Below are positions 8,291 to 18,232 of a stretch of DNA of 64,000 nucleotides, in pieces. Source of the stretch: CAVPMN01 sp963706425. GTDB lineage: Bacteria; Actinomycetota; Acidimicrobiia; Acidimicrobiales; Acidimicrobilacustridaceae. Location: contig CAVPMN010000001.1 in NCBI GenBank assembly GCA_963706425.1, positions 806,001 through 870,000 on the forward strand, given 5' to 3'. The notes under the pieces were generated by a model, which was given only the letters and a program-made list of their open reading frames with translations, ran no database searches and was not told the origin of the DNA. The stretch's first letter is position 1; each line of letters begins with the position of its first letter. The position numbers and the translations under genes are program-made.

Positions 8291-9940
8291 CTAGTCGCCC
8301 TTCGGCTTGTCGCCCTTGCGCCGGGCGCGTTTGGCCTTGCGCTCGGCCTCGGCCTTGGCTTCCTTGGTGGCCTTGTCGGCCTTCTTCTCGACGTCCTCGG
8401 CGACCCGCTGCACCTTGCGACTGGCCTCCGCGTTGACCCGGCGCGACTTCTCCTCCGCCTGCTCGAGCGCGTCGGACACCTTGCGACGCGCCTCACGCTC
8501 GGCCGCCTCGACCCGCTGGCGGGCTTCGCGCTCGATCTCCTCGAGCCGGCGCTCGGCCTCCTCGTCGGCCTCGGCCGCGCGCTGCTGTGCCTCGTGCTCG
8601 AGATGGCGCAGCCGCCGCGCCGCCTCGAGGTCGGCAAGCAGCTCGACCTGCATCTCGGGCTGCAGATCGGCGTCGAGCACGGCGTCGGTGAGGGCCTCGA
8701 ACTGCCCGGTGCTCGGACCGGCCCCGTCGCCGCCGCCCTGGGCCAGCTCGGATCGCAACGATGGGGGCAGCGCCGCACTCAGCAGCTTGGCCTCGCGCCT
8801 GAGCTCCGACCACCGCTCGATCAGGAACTCACGCGCGGCGCGACGCTCGCGGGCGTTGCGATAGGGCGCGTCAGGCGACTCCGCGGTGCGCCGCAGGGTC
8901 CACAGGGTGACCCGCCCGATGTCCTTGAGGTAGTGCGAGCGCAGCGAGCGCATGTAGTAGTCGCCATGATCCTCGAGCGCGTCGTGCACCTCCTGGGAGA
9001 CGACGACCGACCCGGGATAGGCGACCGACACGATGCGATTGGCCAGGTTGACCACGTGCCCGTAGACGTCGCCGTCGCGCTCGAGCACGCCACCCGCGGC
9101 CAAGCCGACGCGCACGTCGGACAGCGCCGGGTCGCTCCCGAAGCGCTCGGCGATCGAGAGCGCCAGCTCGGCCCCTTCCTGGATGTCGTCGTGGAGGAAC
9201 ATGACCTCGTCGCCGATCATCTTCACGACCCGGCCACCGTGGGTCGACACCACGTCGTAGGCGACGGTCTCGAAACGCCCGACCACCTCGGCCAGCTCGT
9301 GCTCCTCGAGCTGTTGCGTCTTGGCCGTGAACCCCACCAGGTCGGCGAACCCCACGACGACACCTGCGTCGCCGCTGCTCGCCGACGCCCGCATCATCCG
9401 CCGGCGGGCCGCCGCCGCCAGCTGGCGGCGCCAGACGAACTCCATGACCCGCGGCATGAGCGACAAGAGCTCGGCCGAGCTGCGCGCCGACGGCGCCAGC
9501 ACCCGCGAGTCGTCGGGCTCGCGGGCGTCGCGGCGCACCTCGAGCGCGTCGACCTGCGCGGTGGCCACCTTGTCCATCGCGGAGCCGACGACCCTGGCCA
9601 TCTGCAACGCCAGATCGGGCTCGAGCGAGCCCTCCTCGATGAACGACAGCACGGCGCTCAACATCTCGACATCGCTGTCGGTGAACAGCTTCTCGTCGGC
9701 TCGGGGGTCGGGGAACCCGAGCGCCCGCCAGTAGGCCCTGATCTGGTCGGCTTCGAGCCCGCACAACCGGGCCACCTCGCCGAGGTCGTAGTGCGGCTCC
9801 TCGAGCGACACGACCTTCTCGAGGGCCAAGAGCTCGATGGTGTCGTCGGCCGTGGCCCGCTCGATCTCGTCCTCGGCCACGCCCAACTCGAGCAGCAGTT
9901 GCTGCAGGTCGACGGTGCCGGAGTCGGGTTGGTCGGTCAT
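8291..9940 (-). CDS. Class III adenylate/guanylate cyclase with Rv1264-like regulatory domain and coiled-coil tail
   Basis: The predicted soluble nucleotide cyclase has 549 residues. Residues 1-170 resemble the autoinhibitory, pH-sensing N-terminal domain of mycobacterial Rv1264. The catalytic domain (about 190-360) has FADLVGFT (metal Asp), RVVKMIGDEVMF (substrate Lys and second metal Asp) and HVVNLANRIVSVAYPGSVVV (Asn and Arg for transition state), so it should be active. The last 150 residues are an unusual Glu/Lys/Arg/Ala-rich coiled coil ending in a very basic tail. The ATG opens MTDQPDSGTV. The frame is intact. Confidence 0.88.
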   Translation of the reverse strand: MTDQPDSGTVDLQQLLLELGVAEDEIERATADDTIELLALEKVVSLEEPHYDLGEVARLCGLEADQIRAYWRALGFPDPRADEKLFTDSDVEMLSAVLSFIEEGSLEPDLALQMARVVGSAMDKVATAQVDALEVRRDAREPDDSRVLAPSARSSAELLSLMPRVMEFVWRRQLAAAARRRMMRASASSGDAGVVVGFADLVGFTAKTQQLEEHELAEVVGRFETVAYDVVSTHGGRVVKMIGDEVMFLHDDIQEGAELALSIAERFGSDPALSDVRVGLAAGGVLERDGDVYGHVVNLANRIVSVAYPGSVVVSQEVHDALEDHGDYYMRSLRSHYLKDIGRVTLWTLRRTAESPDAPYRNARERRAAREFLIERWSELRREAKLLSAALPPSLRSELAQGGGDGAGPSTGQFEALTDAVLDADLQPEMQVELLADLEAARRLRHLEHEAQQRAAEADEEAERRLEEIEREARQRVEAAEREARRKVSDALEQAEEKSRRVNAEASRKVQRVAEDVEKKADKATKEAKAEAERKAKRARRKGDKPKGD

Positions 9941-9968
9941 GGGCGGAGCAGCCTCGTCGGCTCGGACA

Positions 9969-12069
9969 TCAGCTGAACGACGATGATGCCCCAGGATCCT
10001 CGCCGCTGCGGGAGCTTTCGTCGACCTCTGGTTCGATCTCGGGGGGCGGGCGGGTGTCGACCGGGGCCAACAGCGCCTCGCCGGCCGGTTGGTCGGTGGA
10101 CCACGAGGGGTCGAGGCCGGGTGCGCTGATGCGGACGGGACCGACCGAGTCGTGCGGCTCGAGCTGCCAGAGCAGCGCCGGGCGCTCTCCGTGCCAGCGC
10201 ACCGCGTAGCCCAGACGGCCGAACGCCGTGGGTGCGTCGTGCACCTCCCAGCCCTGGCCGAGCCACGTGGGCGGCACCACTCCGCAGAGGGCGAGGCCAT
10301 CGCCGGCGTCGTCGACCAGCAGGTCTCGGACGAACGCGCAGAACGCGGCCGTGACCGCAGGGTCGTGGCCATCGCCGGCCGATCCACCTCGGGTACGTGG
10401 ATGAACCCGGCTGGGCCAGGTGGCGGTGGGCGACGCGGCGTCGAGCAGCCAGTCGAGCCGGCCCACCGCGGCGCGGTCGCCCGCCCGCCGCTCGACCGTG
10501 GCCAGCAGCAGTGTGGCCAAGGGATCGAACCCGAGGCGAGTCTCGTGATCGAACAGCGCGCCGTCGTGATCGTCGCGAGCTCGCACCTCGGCCACGCGCA
10601 CGTCGAGCGACGTGTCGCCCACGGGCAGCACGTCGAGCGCGGCCACGGCGAGCGCTCCCGTGGGCGTGGGCGGCGCCACACCCGCTGGTGTGGGCGACCG
10701 CAGCCGGTCGAGCAGGGCGACGACGAGCACCTCCGCGAAGCGATGGAGGTCTTCGGCCACCTCGGGCTGGCCGGCGCCGGTCATGGCCGTGGCCGCGTCG
10801 CGCAGCCCGCGGATGCTCCAGGCCAGATCGGCGATCGGTCGGCCCGACCAGGTTGCGGCGAGTGCGGCGTCCGTTGCGATGGCGCTCGATCCAGTGGCCG
10901 GCCTTGGCCACCGGGCCCACCAGGGCCTCGGCGAAACGAGTGTCACCGGTGAGCTGCCAGTGCATCCCCACCGCGTGGAGGGCCGAGCCGTTGGCCGCCC
11001 AGCCGTCGTCGCCGTCGCCCACGTAGCCGTCGAGCGCCTGACGGTCGGGCAGGGCCAACAGGACGCTCTCGGCCTCGTCGTGGAAGCCGAAGCGGTCGAG
11101 TGCCGTGGTGACGGCGGCCGTCTCACGCCAGGCGATCGCACGCGACGGCCAGCCAGCTACGTCTTCTCCGGCGGCGAGGGTGAGGAGATGGCGACGGTTG
11201 ACCTCGAGCGCGGCGGCGAGCCGGACATCGGGCAACTCGACGCGCAACGCCCGCGACGACTGCACTTCCCAGCCCTTCACGACCTGCTCGACGCTCGGGA
11301 CGGCGTCGGGCAGTCGAATGGCGACAGGCTCGCCCCGGCGACGAGGGGCGACGGGCACGACCGGCATGGCCACCCGCAGCACCGCGGTGTGCGGGAGCGG
11401 GAAGATGAACGCACCCTGGGCCCGCCCGTCGCCGCAGTAGACCTCGGCGTCGGCCTCCCGGCCGGCGTCGCCGGCGAGCACGGTGTGGACCACGTCGCCG
11501 TCGGCTCCGCTCGACAACGCGACCCGGTTGGGCGGCCGAGGCAACAGCAGCGCCGCGGCCCCGTCGACCATGACGGTCGCATCGGAGATCGCCATCGATC
11601 CGACGGCCCCGTCGCCGAGCGGGTGATAGGGGCGCACCGCGACGGCGATGGCGAACGGGATGGCCGTGCGGTTCTCGATCTCGACCACCACCAGCGGACC
11701 GTCGGGTCCGGCGATGGCGAAGGCGCGGTGCACGGCGTCGCCACCGGGCACACGCATGAGCGTCTCGACGATCGGCGCGTCGCCGACGAGGTTCTGGCGC
11801 ACGGCCACCTCACGACTGGGCAGGTGCCAGCGATCGTCGGCTCCGACCCACCAGTCGAGCGACCACCTGGCCTCCGCCCCGGTGACCAGGCCGCGCGGAT
11901 CGACGACGGCGCGGTCGGCGCCCGACAGCGTGCCGAGCCTCGTCCAGGTCCGGTGGGTGACGTTGGCTGCGCCGGCGCCGGGCACGAAGTCGGGACTGTC
12001 GGGATCGCGTTGGCGCTCGAACCACCACGGGCCGAGCCACTCACCTGGTCGAATCACTGCGTCAGGCAT
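9969..12069 (-). CDS. Six-hairpin (alpha/alpha toroid) glycosidase-like protein (frame-broken)
   Basis: About 700 residues. The N-terminal half is beta-rich (RTWTRLGTLSGADRAVVDPRG, VVVEIENRTAIPFAIAVAVR), like the sandwich domains that precede toroid glycosidases. The C-terminal half has repeated helical hairpins (ETAAVTTALDRFGFHDEAES, DDGWAANGSALHAVGMHWQL, AYAVRWHGERPALLWQLE-like end) typical of six-hairpin glycosidase relatives. One frame shift lies near 10880 and a second disturbed stretch near 10400. Substrate and catalytic residues cannot be assigned. It follows gpsA with a 21-bp gap and is probably cotranscribed. Confidence 0.6.
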
Positions 12070-12090
12070 CAGGCGAACGCCCGGCCGGGC

Positions 12091-13095
12091 TCAGTCGAGG
12101 CCATGCATCTCGCTGACCTGCTCGCGGCCCAACAGGCCTCGATAGGCCTGGGTGGCCGGCATGCCCTCGCGCACCGCCCGGAAGACCTGCTGGGCGATCG
12201 GCATGTCGACGTCGTACTCCTCGGCCAGCTCCATCACCACGGCGGCGGTCTTCACGCCCTCGGCCACCATGTGCATCTCCTCGATGATCTCTTCGATGGT
12301 GCGGCCCTTGCCCAACTCCTCGCCGACATGCCGGTTGCGGCTCTGCGGGCTGATGCAGGTGGCCACCAGGTCGCCCATGCCGGCCAGGCCGGAGAAGGTC
12401 ATGGGCTTGCCGCCCATCGCCACCCCGAGCCGAGACAGCTCGGCCAGACCGCGGGTGATGACCGCCGCACGAGTGTTGTCACCGGTGCCGAGCCCGTCGG
12501 CCATGCCCGACGCGATGGCCATCACGTTCTTGAGCGCCCCCGCCACCTCGCAGCCGATGAGATCGTCGTTGGTGTAGACGCGGAAGAGCTTGGTGGAGAA
12601 GATGCCCTGTAGGCGTGCCGCGATCGTCGCATCGCTCATCGCCAGCACGGTCGCCGCGGCATCGCCGGCCAGGATCTCCTTGGCCAGGTTGGGCCCGGTG
12701 AGCACGCCATAGGGGTGACCGGGCAGCTCCTCGTTGATCACCTGGGTCATGCGCAGCTTGGTGCCCTCCTCGAGCCCCTTGGCCAGGCTGATCACCGGCA
12801 CCCACGCGCGGATGCACGTGGAGATGTCGGCCAGGGTCTCGCGAAAGCCGTGCGACGGCACCCCCATGACCACCACGTCGGCGTCGCACACGACGGTGGC
12901 CAGGTCGTCGCTGGCACGCAGGTCGGGATGGAGCTCGAACCCCGGCAGGTAGCGGCTGTTCATGTGCCGCTCGTTGACGTCGGCCACCACCTCGGCGTTT
13001 CGCGCCCACAACACGGTCGGCACGTTGTGGGCGAGCAGGTGCGCCACCGTGGTGCCCCACGAGCCTGCGCCGATCACCGCCGCTCGGATCTTCAT
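12091..13095 (-). CDS. gpsA: Glycerol-3-phosphate dehydrogenase [NAD(P)+]
   Basis: Makes sn-glycerol-3-phosphate from dihydroxyacetone phosphate for phospholipid synthesis. The 334-residue protein has the Rossmann motif VIGAGSWGTTVAHLLA, VMGVPSHGFRETL, ISLAKGLEEGT, the catalytic lysine in CEVAGALKNVMAIASGMADGL, and FSGLAGMGDLVATCIS. Length is standard. The ATG has TAGGGT 6 nt upstream. It is divergent from cofC with overlapping -10 boxes. The frame is intact. Confidence 0.96.
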   Translation of the reverse strand: MKIRAAVIGAGSWGTTVAHLLAHNVPTVLWARNAEVVADVNERHMNSRYLPGFELHPDLRASDDLATVVCDADVVVMGVPSHGFRETLADISTCIRAWVPVISLAKGLEEGTKLRMTQVINEELPGHPYGVLTGPNLAKEILAGDAAATVLAMSDATIAARLQGIFSTKLFRVYTNDDLIGCEVAGALKNVMAIASGMADGLGTGDNTRAAVITRGLAELSRLGVAMGGKPMTFSGLAGMGDLVATCISPQSRNRHVGEELGKGRTIEEIIEEMHMVAEGVKTAAVVMELAEEYDVDMPIAQQVFRAVREGMPATQAYRGLLGREQVSEMHGLD

Positions 13096-13101
13096 GGCTT
13101 C

Positions 13102-13107
13102 ACCCTA
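13102..13107 (-). promoter_or_regulatory. -10 box TAGGGT of gpsA (leaderless)
   Basis: TAGGGT lies 6 nt before the gpsA ATG and overlaps the cofC box by two bases on the other strand. Confidence 0.5.
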
Positions 13108-13111
13108 GACT
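13106..13111 (+). promoter_or_regulatory. -10 box TAGACT of cofC (leaderless)
   Basis: TAGACT lies 9 nt before the cofC ATG, sharing TA with the gpsA box. Confidence 0.45.
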
Positions 13112-13120
13112 TGCGCCTCG

Positions 13121-13708
13121 ATGACCGCCCCGGCCTCCGTGCCACCCGTGGCAGTGCTGGTGCCGGTGAAGGCGTTCGACCAAGCGAAGCTGCGCCTGGC
13201 TCCCGCACTCGACGCTCTGTCGCGGGCCGATCTGGCCCGCACCATGGCCACCAGCGTCGTGCGCGCCGCAGGCGACCTTCCCGTTTCGATCGTGTGCGAC
13301 GACGACGCGGTCGCCGAGTGGGCGGTGTCGGTCGGGGCCGGGGTGATCTGGCGGCCCGGCCGCGGCCTCAACGGCGCGGTCGCCGACGGGGTCGCCGAGC
13401 TGGCCTCGGTGGGTCATGCCCGGGTGATCGTGGCCCACGCCGACCTGCCGCACGCCCTCGAGCTGTCGTGGGTCGCCGACTTCGACGGCGTCACCATCGT
13501 GCCCGACCGCCACGACGACGGCTCGAACGTCGTCTCGGTGCCCGCCGCAGCCGGCTTCGCCTTCAGCTATGGGCCGGGGTCGTTCGACCGTCACTGTGCC
13601 GAGAGCGCGCGCCTCGGGCTCGAGCTGCGGGTGGTCCGCGAGCCTCGCCTGGGCTGGGACGTCGATCTGCCCGAAGATCTGGTGGCTCCCCGGTGGCCGG
13701 CCCTGTGA
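13121..13708 (+). CDS. cofC: 2-phospho-L-lactate/phosphoenolpyruvate guanylyltransferase (F420 biosynthesis)
   Basis: CofC/FbiD activates phospholactate or phosphoenolpyruvate with GTP in coenzyme F420 synthesis. The 195-residue protein has the nucleotidyltransferase start VAVLVPVKAFDQAKLRLAPAL, GRGLNGAVADGV, HADLPHAL and the phosphate-binding PDRHDDGSNVVSVP, all typical. It is followed by a PIG-L deacetylase gene after 10 bp. No other F420 gene is in the window. Its presence indicates that the organism makes F420. Confidence 0.92.
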   Translation: MTAPASVPPVAVLVPVKAFDQAKLRLAPALDALSRADLARTMATSVVRAAGDLPVSIVCDDDAVAEWAVSVGAGVIWRPGRGLNGAVADGVAELASVGHARVIVAHADLPHALELSWVADFDGVTIVPDRHDDGSNVVSVPAAAGFAFSYGPGSFDRHCAESARLGLELRVVREPRLGWDVDLPEDLVAPRWPAL

Positions 13709-13718
13709 AGAGCGAGCG

Positions 13719-14444
13719 ATGAAGACCAACCTCCCCAGCCCGGCGAGCGCGCTCGCCATCGGCGCCCACCCCGACGACATCGAGTTCGGCTGCGGGGCCA
13801 CCCTGGCCAAGTGGGCGGCCGACGGCTGCGTCGTTCATCACCTCGTGCTCACCGACGGGTCGAAGGGCTCGTGGGACCCCGACGACGACCTCGAGGCGCT
13901 CATCGCGCGACGCGAGGCCGAGCAACGCGACGCGGCACGGGCGCTCGGTGCGACGGGCGAGGTGGTGATGCTCGGTCAGGTCGACGGTGAGTTGCAGTCG
14001 ACGCTCGAGTTGCGTGAGCGCGTCGCGTTCTGGATCCGAGTGCTGCGCCCGCAGGTCGTGCTCGGGCACGACCCGTGGAAGCGCTATCGACTGCACCCCG
14101 ATCATCGCCATGCCGGCTGGCTGACGGTCGACGGTGTGGTGGCTGGCCGCGATCCCCATTTCCATCGCGAGCACGACGTCGACCACCACCGGCCCGACAC
14201 GCTGCTGCTCTTCGAAGCCGACGAGCCCAATCACGCCGAGGACGTGATGGGCTTCGCCGACACCAAGGTGGCGGCACTGCTCGCCCATCGCAGCCAGTGG
14301 CGCTCGACCATGCACATCGAGCCCGACGACGACGGCACCCAGCAGGCCGCCTTCGTGTCACGCGTGCAGACCAAGCTGGCCGAGCAGGGCCGACTGGCCG
14401 GCCTCGACCACGCCGAGGTCTTCCACGCGATCACCGACCTGTGA
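13719..14444 (+). CDS. PIG-L (LmbE) family N-acetylglucosamine deacetylase
   Basis: A zinc-dependent deacetylase of the family that includes MshB of mycothiol synthesis. The 241-residue protein has the signature GAHPDDIEFGCGATLAKW (zinc His17 and Asp20), TDGSKGSWDPDD, ARREAEQRDAARALG and the second zinc block HPDHRHAGW. The ATG 10 nt after the cofC stop is chosen; a longer open frame upstream overlaps cofC. Whether it acts on mycothiol precursors, glycopeptides or other amides is unknown. The frame is intact. Confidence 0.88.
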   Translation: MKTNLPSPASALAIGAHPDDIEFGCGATLAKWAADGCVVHHLVLTDGSKGSWDPDDDLEALIARREAEQRDAARALGATGEVVMLGQVDGELQSTLELRERVAFWIRVLRPQVVLGHDPWKRYRLHPDHRHAGWLTVDGVVAGRDPHFHREHDVDHHRPDTLLLFEADEPNHAEDVMGFADTKVAALLAHRSQWRSTMHIEPDDDGTQQAAFVSRVQTKLAEQGRLAGLDHAEVFHAITDL

Positions 14445-14472
14445 CGGCATCGACTTGTCACGGCACGGGCCG

Positions 14473-15162
14473 GTGACGCAGGCCGCATGGAGCGACGACG
14501 TGGTGGCGCGTCTCGTCGCCGCCTTCGCGCCGGCGACCGACGCCGAGCGAGCCGCAGGGATGCGGCGCTACATGCGCGATCAGTTCCCGTTCCTCGGCAT
14601 CCCCAGCTCCGCAGCGACGACAGCTCGCCCGCCAGGCGCTCGCAGGCATCGAGCACCCCGTCGCAAGCCGACGTGCTCGCGACGATGGCCGCGTTGTGGC
14701 GCCTCGAACCTCGTGAGTACCAGTACGCGGCCGTCGACCTGGGGGCGCGCCATCACCGCTCAGCTCGATCCGACCGCGTTCGACGAGCTCGAGGTGCTCA
14801 TCACCACCAAGTCGTGGTGGGACACCGTCGACGCCCTGGCATCGCAGGTGTGCGGGCCCATCGTCCGTCGTCACCGCGACGCGGTGTCGACGATGGACAC
14901 GTGGATCGAGAGCGACGACCTGTGGTTGGCCCGCACCGCGATCCTCCACCAGCTCGGGTGGAAGGCCGACACCGACACCGACCGCCTGTTCCGCTACTGC
15001 GAGCACCAGGCCGGGCACCGCGACTTCTTCATCCGCAAGGCCATCGGTTGGGCGCTCCGTGACTACGCCCGCACCGATCCTCACGCGGTGCGAGCGTTCC
15101 TCGACGCCCACGCCGGCGTGCTGTCGCCGCTGTCGGTGCGCGAGGCCGCCAAGCACCTCTGA
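14473..15162 (+). CDS. AlkD-like DNA alkylation repair protein (frame-broken)
   Basis: HEAT-like repeat DNA glycosylase family (AlkC/AlkD) that removes bulky or charged alkyl bases. Recognisable parts are the N-terminus MRRYMRDQFPFLGIPS, ALWRLEPREYQYAAVDLG, LITTKSWWDTVDALASQVCG (the catalytic Trp/Asp region in AlkD), ESDDLWLARTAILHQLGWK and DFFIRKAIGWALRDYARTDP. About 230 residues. The stretch 14610-14750 must be read in two other frames, so there are about three small indels. A GTG start is assumed; a TTG lies 18 bp upstream. Confidence 0.85.
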   Translation: MTQAAWSDDVVARLVAAFAPATDAERAAGMRRYMRDQFPFLGIPSSAATTARPPGARRHRAPRRKPTCSRRWPRCGASNLVSTSTRPSTWGRAITAQLDPTAFDELEVLITTKSWWDTVDALASQVCGPIVRRHRDAVSTMDTWIESDDLWLARTAILHQLGWKADTDTDRLFRYCEHQAGHRDFFIRKAIGWALRDYARTDPHAVRAFLDAHAGVLSPLSVREAAKHL

Positions 15163-15174
15163 CAGGATGCGCTC

Positions 15175-15408
15175 GTGATCCCCGACGGCACCTACGACGT
15201 CTTCGTGGTCGACGCCACCGCACTCGACGACGATGCGGGCCCGGAAGCCGGGTGGCACCTCGACCTGACGATCCTCGCCGGAGAGCTGAAAGGCGACGTG
15301 GTGGGCGTGAGTGCACGCGGCCTGCGGGGCAACGAGTTCGACCTCATCGGCATGCCGGGCACGCTCACGGTGGAAAACGGCGAGCCGAGCTTTCGCCTCG
15401 ACCCCTAA
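15175..15408 (+). CDS. Small uncharacterised protein
   Basis: The 77-residue acidic protein opens VIPDGTYDVFVVDATALDDD and contains two likely beta hairpins (GWHLDLTILAGELKGDVVGV, GTLTVENGEPSFRLD), suggesting a small all-beta fold. It begins 12 bp after the AlkD-like gene with a GTG and ends 9 bp before a GNAT gene, so it is likely part of the same transcript. No family is recognised. Confidence 0.6.
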   Translation: MIPDGTYDVFVVDATALDDDAGPEAGWHLDLTILAGELKGDVVGVSARGLRGNEFDLIGMPGTLTVENGEPSFRLDP

Positions 15409-15417
15409 CGTCGATCC

Positions 15418-16071
15418 ATGGGCGATCCCCACTGGCCGTTGTTCGACCTGCGCATCCGCACACCGCGCCTCGAGCTGCGACTTCCCCGCGACGACGACCT
15501 CTACGCGTTGATCGACGCCTTCCAGAGCGGCGTGCACGACCCCGCCACCATGCCGTTCCTCGTGCCGTGGACCGACACCCCCTCGCCGCGTCGAGAGCGT
15601 GAGGCGTTGCAGTGGTGGTGGAGCCAGCGGGCGGGCTGGAAGCCCGAAGCGTGGAACCTCACGCTGTGCTGCGTGGTCGACGGCAGATCGTCGGCGTGCA
15701 GGACATCGACGCCGACGACTTCGCCGCCCGCCGGGTGGTCACCACCGGCTCGTGGCTGGCGCTCCCCCACCAGGGGAAAGGCATCGGCAAGGAGATGCGC
15801 ACTGCGGTGCTGCACCTGGCCTTCCTCGGTTTGGGAGCGACGCGCGCCGAGACCGGGGCCTTCGACGACAACGCAACCCTCGTTGGCGGTCACTCGCGCG
15901 CTCGGCTACCAGCCCAACGGCGACATGGTGAAGATGCGCCGCGGGGTGCCCCACACGTGCCTCGAGTTCGTGATGGACCGCGACGGATTCGACCGCATCC
16001 GGCGCGACGACATCGTCATCGAGCATCTCGAGCCGGCCCTGCCGATGTTCGGGCTCGGCGCGGACGAGTGA
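15418..16071 (+). CDS. GNAT family N-acetyltransferase, RimJ/RimL type (frame-broken)
   Basis: Acetyl-CoA-dependent transferase of the RimJ/RimL group, about 217 residues. The N-terminus LRIRTPRLELRLPRDDDL is characteristic. The middle, read in another frame from about 15685 to 15890, holds IVGVQDIDADDF, SWLALPHQGKGIGKEMRTAVLHLAF (acetyl-CoA binding loop) and AETGAFDDNA. The end ALGYQPNGDMVKMRRG returns to the first frame. The first shift looks like a lost C (GGCCAG to GGCAG). The natural substrate is unknown. The stop overlaps the next GTG. Confidence 0.85.
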   Translation: MGDPHWPLFDLRIRTPRLELRLPRDDDLYALIDAFQSGVHDPATMPFLVPWTDTPSPRREREALQWWWSQRAGWKPEAWNLTLCCVVDGRSSACRTSTPTTSPPAGWSPPARGWRSPTRGKASARRCALRCCTWPSSVWERRAPRPGPSTTTQPSLAVTRALGYQPNGDMVKMRRGVPHTCLEFVMDRDGFDRIRRDDIVIEHLEPALPMFGLGADE

Positions 16072-16764
16072 CGCGGGGGCCGACCTCGCCGCCAACGGTC
16101 GCCGGCATCGACGGATGCCGAGCCGGTTGGGTCGTGGTCACCAGCACCGACCGGTTCGGCGACGACCACGGTCGAGGCAGTGGAAAGCCTCGACGCGCTG
16201 CACGACCGGCCGCTCACCATCGTGGGCATCGACATGCCGATCGGCCTCAGTGACACCGTGCGAGTCTGTGACCGAGAGGCCCGCCGGGCGCTCGGCGCGC
16301 GAGCGTGCTGCGTCTTCTCGGCCCCACCGCGTGCCTGCCTCGACGCTCCCTCCTTCGACGAGGCCGGCCGACGGGCCCGCCTCGCCCGGGGCACGGGCTT
16401 GAGCCTGCAGGCCTTCAACCTGCTGCCGAAGATCGCCGAGGTCGACCGCCACGCGCGCGGCGAGTGGCGCGGCCGACTGGTCGAGGTCCACCCGGAGGTG
16501 TCGTTCGCCCACCTGGCCGGAGGGCCGGTCTCCCTGCCGAAGCGCACCCCGGAAGGGCGAGCGACCAGGCTGGCGTTGCTCGCCCCGCACTTTCCCGACG
16601 TCGCCGACCATCTCGCCCGTCGCCCACCCGGCGTGGCCGCCGACGACCTACTCGACGCCTTCGCCGTGGCCTGGACCACCCGGCGGGTGCTGGCGGGCTC
16701 GGCCGAGCGATACGGCGATGGTGCGGTCGACGAGCACGAACTGACCATGGAGATCGTGGCCTGA
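16068..16764 (+). CDS. DUF429 family protein (frame-broken)
   Basis: A predicted RNase H-like fold protein of unknown role. The start TVAGIDGCRAGWVVV, TIVGIDMPIGLSDTVRVCDREARRALG, FSAPPRACLD, QAFNLLPKIAEVD, VEVHPEVSFAHLAGGP and the Asp-rich DDLLDAFAVAWTTRR match the family. The GTG overlaps the previous stop (GTGA), suggesting translational coupling. One shift near 16170 is needed, consistent with an inserted C before ACGGTCGAG. Total about 231 residues. Confidence 0.85.
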
Positions 16765-16803
16765 GCGTGGGAGCATGAGAGCCAGTCGACGAGGGGAGAC
16801 ACC

Positions 16804-18232
16804 ATGCAGCGACTGACCGGTCTCGACGCAGGGTTCCTCTACATGGAGACCCCCACGTCGTTCATGCACGTCGCCAGCCTCATGGTGTTCGACCCGTCGA
16901 CCGCACCCGACGGGTTCGACTTCGGCAAGCTGCGCGACCTCTACGAGGCCCGCCTCGATCAGGCGCCGCCGTTCCGCCGCCGGTTGGTCGAGGTGCCGCT
17001 CGGCATCCACCACCCGGTGTGGATCGAAGACCCCGACTTCGATCTCGACTGGCACCTCCGGCACATCGCGGTGCCGTCGCCCGGCGGCATGAAGGAGCTG
17101 TGCGAGCTCGCCGGCCACCTCGTCGCCATCCCGCTCGACCGCACCCGACCGCTCTGGGAGGTGTGGCTCATCGAAGGCCTCGAAGACGGCCACGTCGCGG
17201 TGCTCAGCAAGGTGCACCACGCGGCGATCGACGGGGCGTCGGGCGAGGAGCTCATGGTGGCGATCCTCGACCTCAGCCCCGAGGTGGAGCAGAAGCCCTC
17301 ACCCGAGGTGCCCTGGCAACCCGAGCACGTGCCCAGCGACACCGAGCTGGTGGCCTACGCGCTCAGCTCGCTCGCCCGCCAGCCGGTGCGCGCCGTGAAG
17401 ACGGCCCGACGCACGGTCGAGGCCGCGCTGCAGATCCGCCAGACCAACCGGCGCCAGCCCGACCAGAAGCCGCCGCCCTCGCCGTTCAGCGCGCCGCGCA
17501 CCTCGTTCAACGCCACCCTCACCCCGCGCCGGGCGTTCGCCAACGCCTCGCTGTCGCTGCCCGAGGTGAAGATGGTCAAGAACGCGCTGGGCGTCACCGT
17601 CAACGACGTGGTGCTCGGTCTGTGCGCCGGCGGGCTGCGCCGCTACCTCGACGCGCGCGACGAACGCCCCGAGAGCGCGCTGGTGGCCATGGTGCCCATG
17701 TCGGTGCGCACCGACGACGAGAAGGGCACGCACGGCAACAAGGTGTCGTCGATGCTCACGAGCCTGGCCACCGACATCGACGACCCGATCGAGCGCATCG
17801 GCCTCATCCACGACACCATGGCCCTGGCCAAAGAGCAGCAGCACGCCATCGGCGCCGACACCCTGCAGAACTGGGTCGAGTTCGCCGCCCCGGCGGTGGC
17901 CGGCCAGGCCGCCCGGCTCTACTCACGGATGAAGTTCGCCGATCGGCACCGACCGCTGTTCAACGTCACCATCTCCAACGTGCCCGGCCCGCCGTTCCCG
18001 CTCTTCGTTGCCGGCGCCCGCATGATCGCCACCTATCCCATCGGACCCATCATGGACGGCGGCGCCATCAACATGACGGTCATGAGCTACATGGACAGCC
18101 TCGACTTCGGGGTGCTGGTGTGCCCCGACCTGGTGCCCGAGCCGTGGGTCATCACCGACGGCCTGCACGACGCCGCTCGAAGAGCTGAAGAAGGCGGTCG
18201 ACGCCCTCGACAGCCCGGCCGAGCCGGCCTGA
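16804..18232 (+). CDS. Wax ester synthase/diacylglycerol acyltransferase (WS/DGAT)
   Basis: Bifunctional acyltransferase making wax esters or triacylglycerol storage lipid. About 476 residues. It opens MQRLTGLDAGFLYMETP, has the catalytic HHAAIDG at residues 138-144, and the C-terminal domain has NDVVLGLCAGGLRRYL, VPMSVRTDDEKGTHGNK and NVTISNVPGPPFPLFVAGA. A shift near 18172 (an extra G in GCCGCTCGAAGAG) restores the normal end LEELKKAVDAL and the stop given here. GGGGAGA precedes the ATG. The 3' end overlaps the convergent HIT gene. Confidence 0.92.

Noticed and set aside
8291..10681. Single 796-residue frame joining the cyclase with upstream sequence
   Set aside because: The part before the ATG at 9940 is the wrong frame of the six-hairpin gene; the MTDQPDSG start and family length fit the shorter protein.
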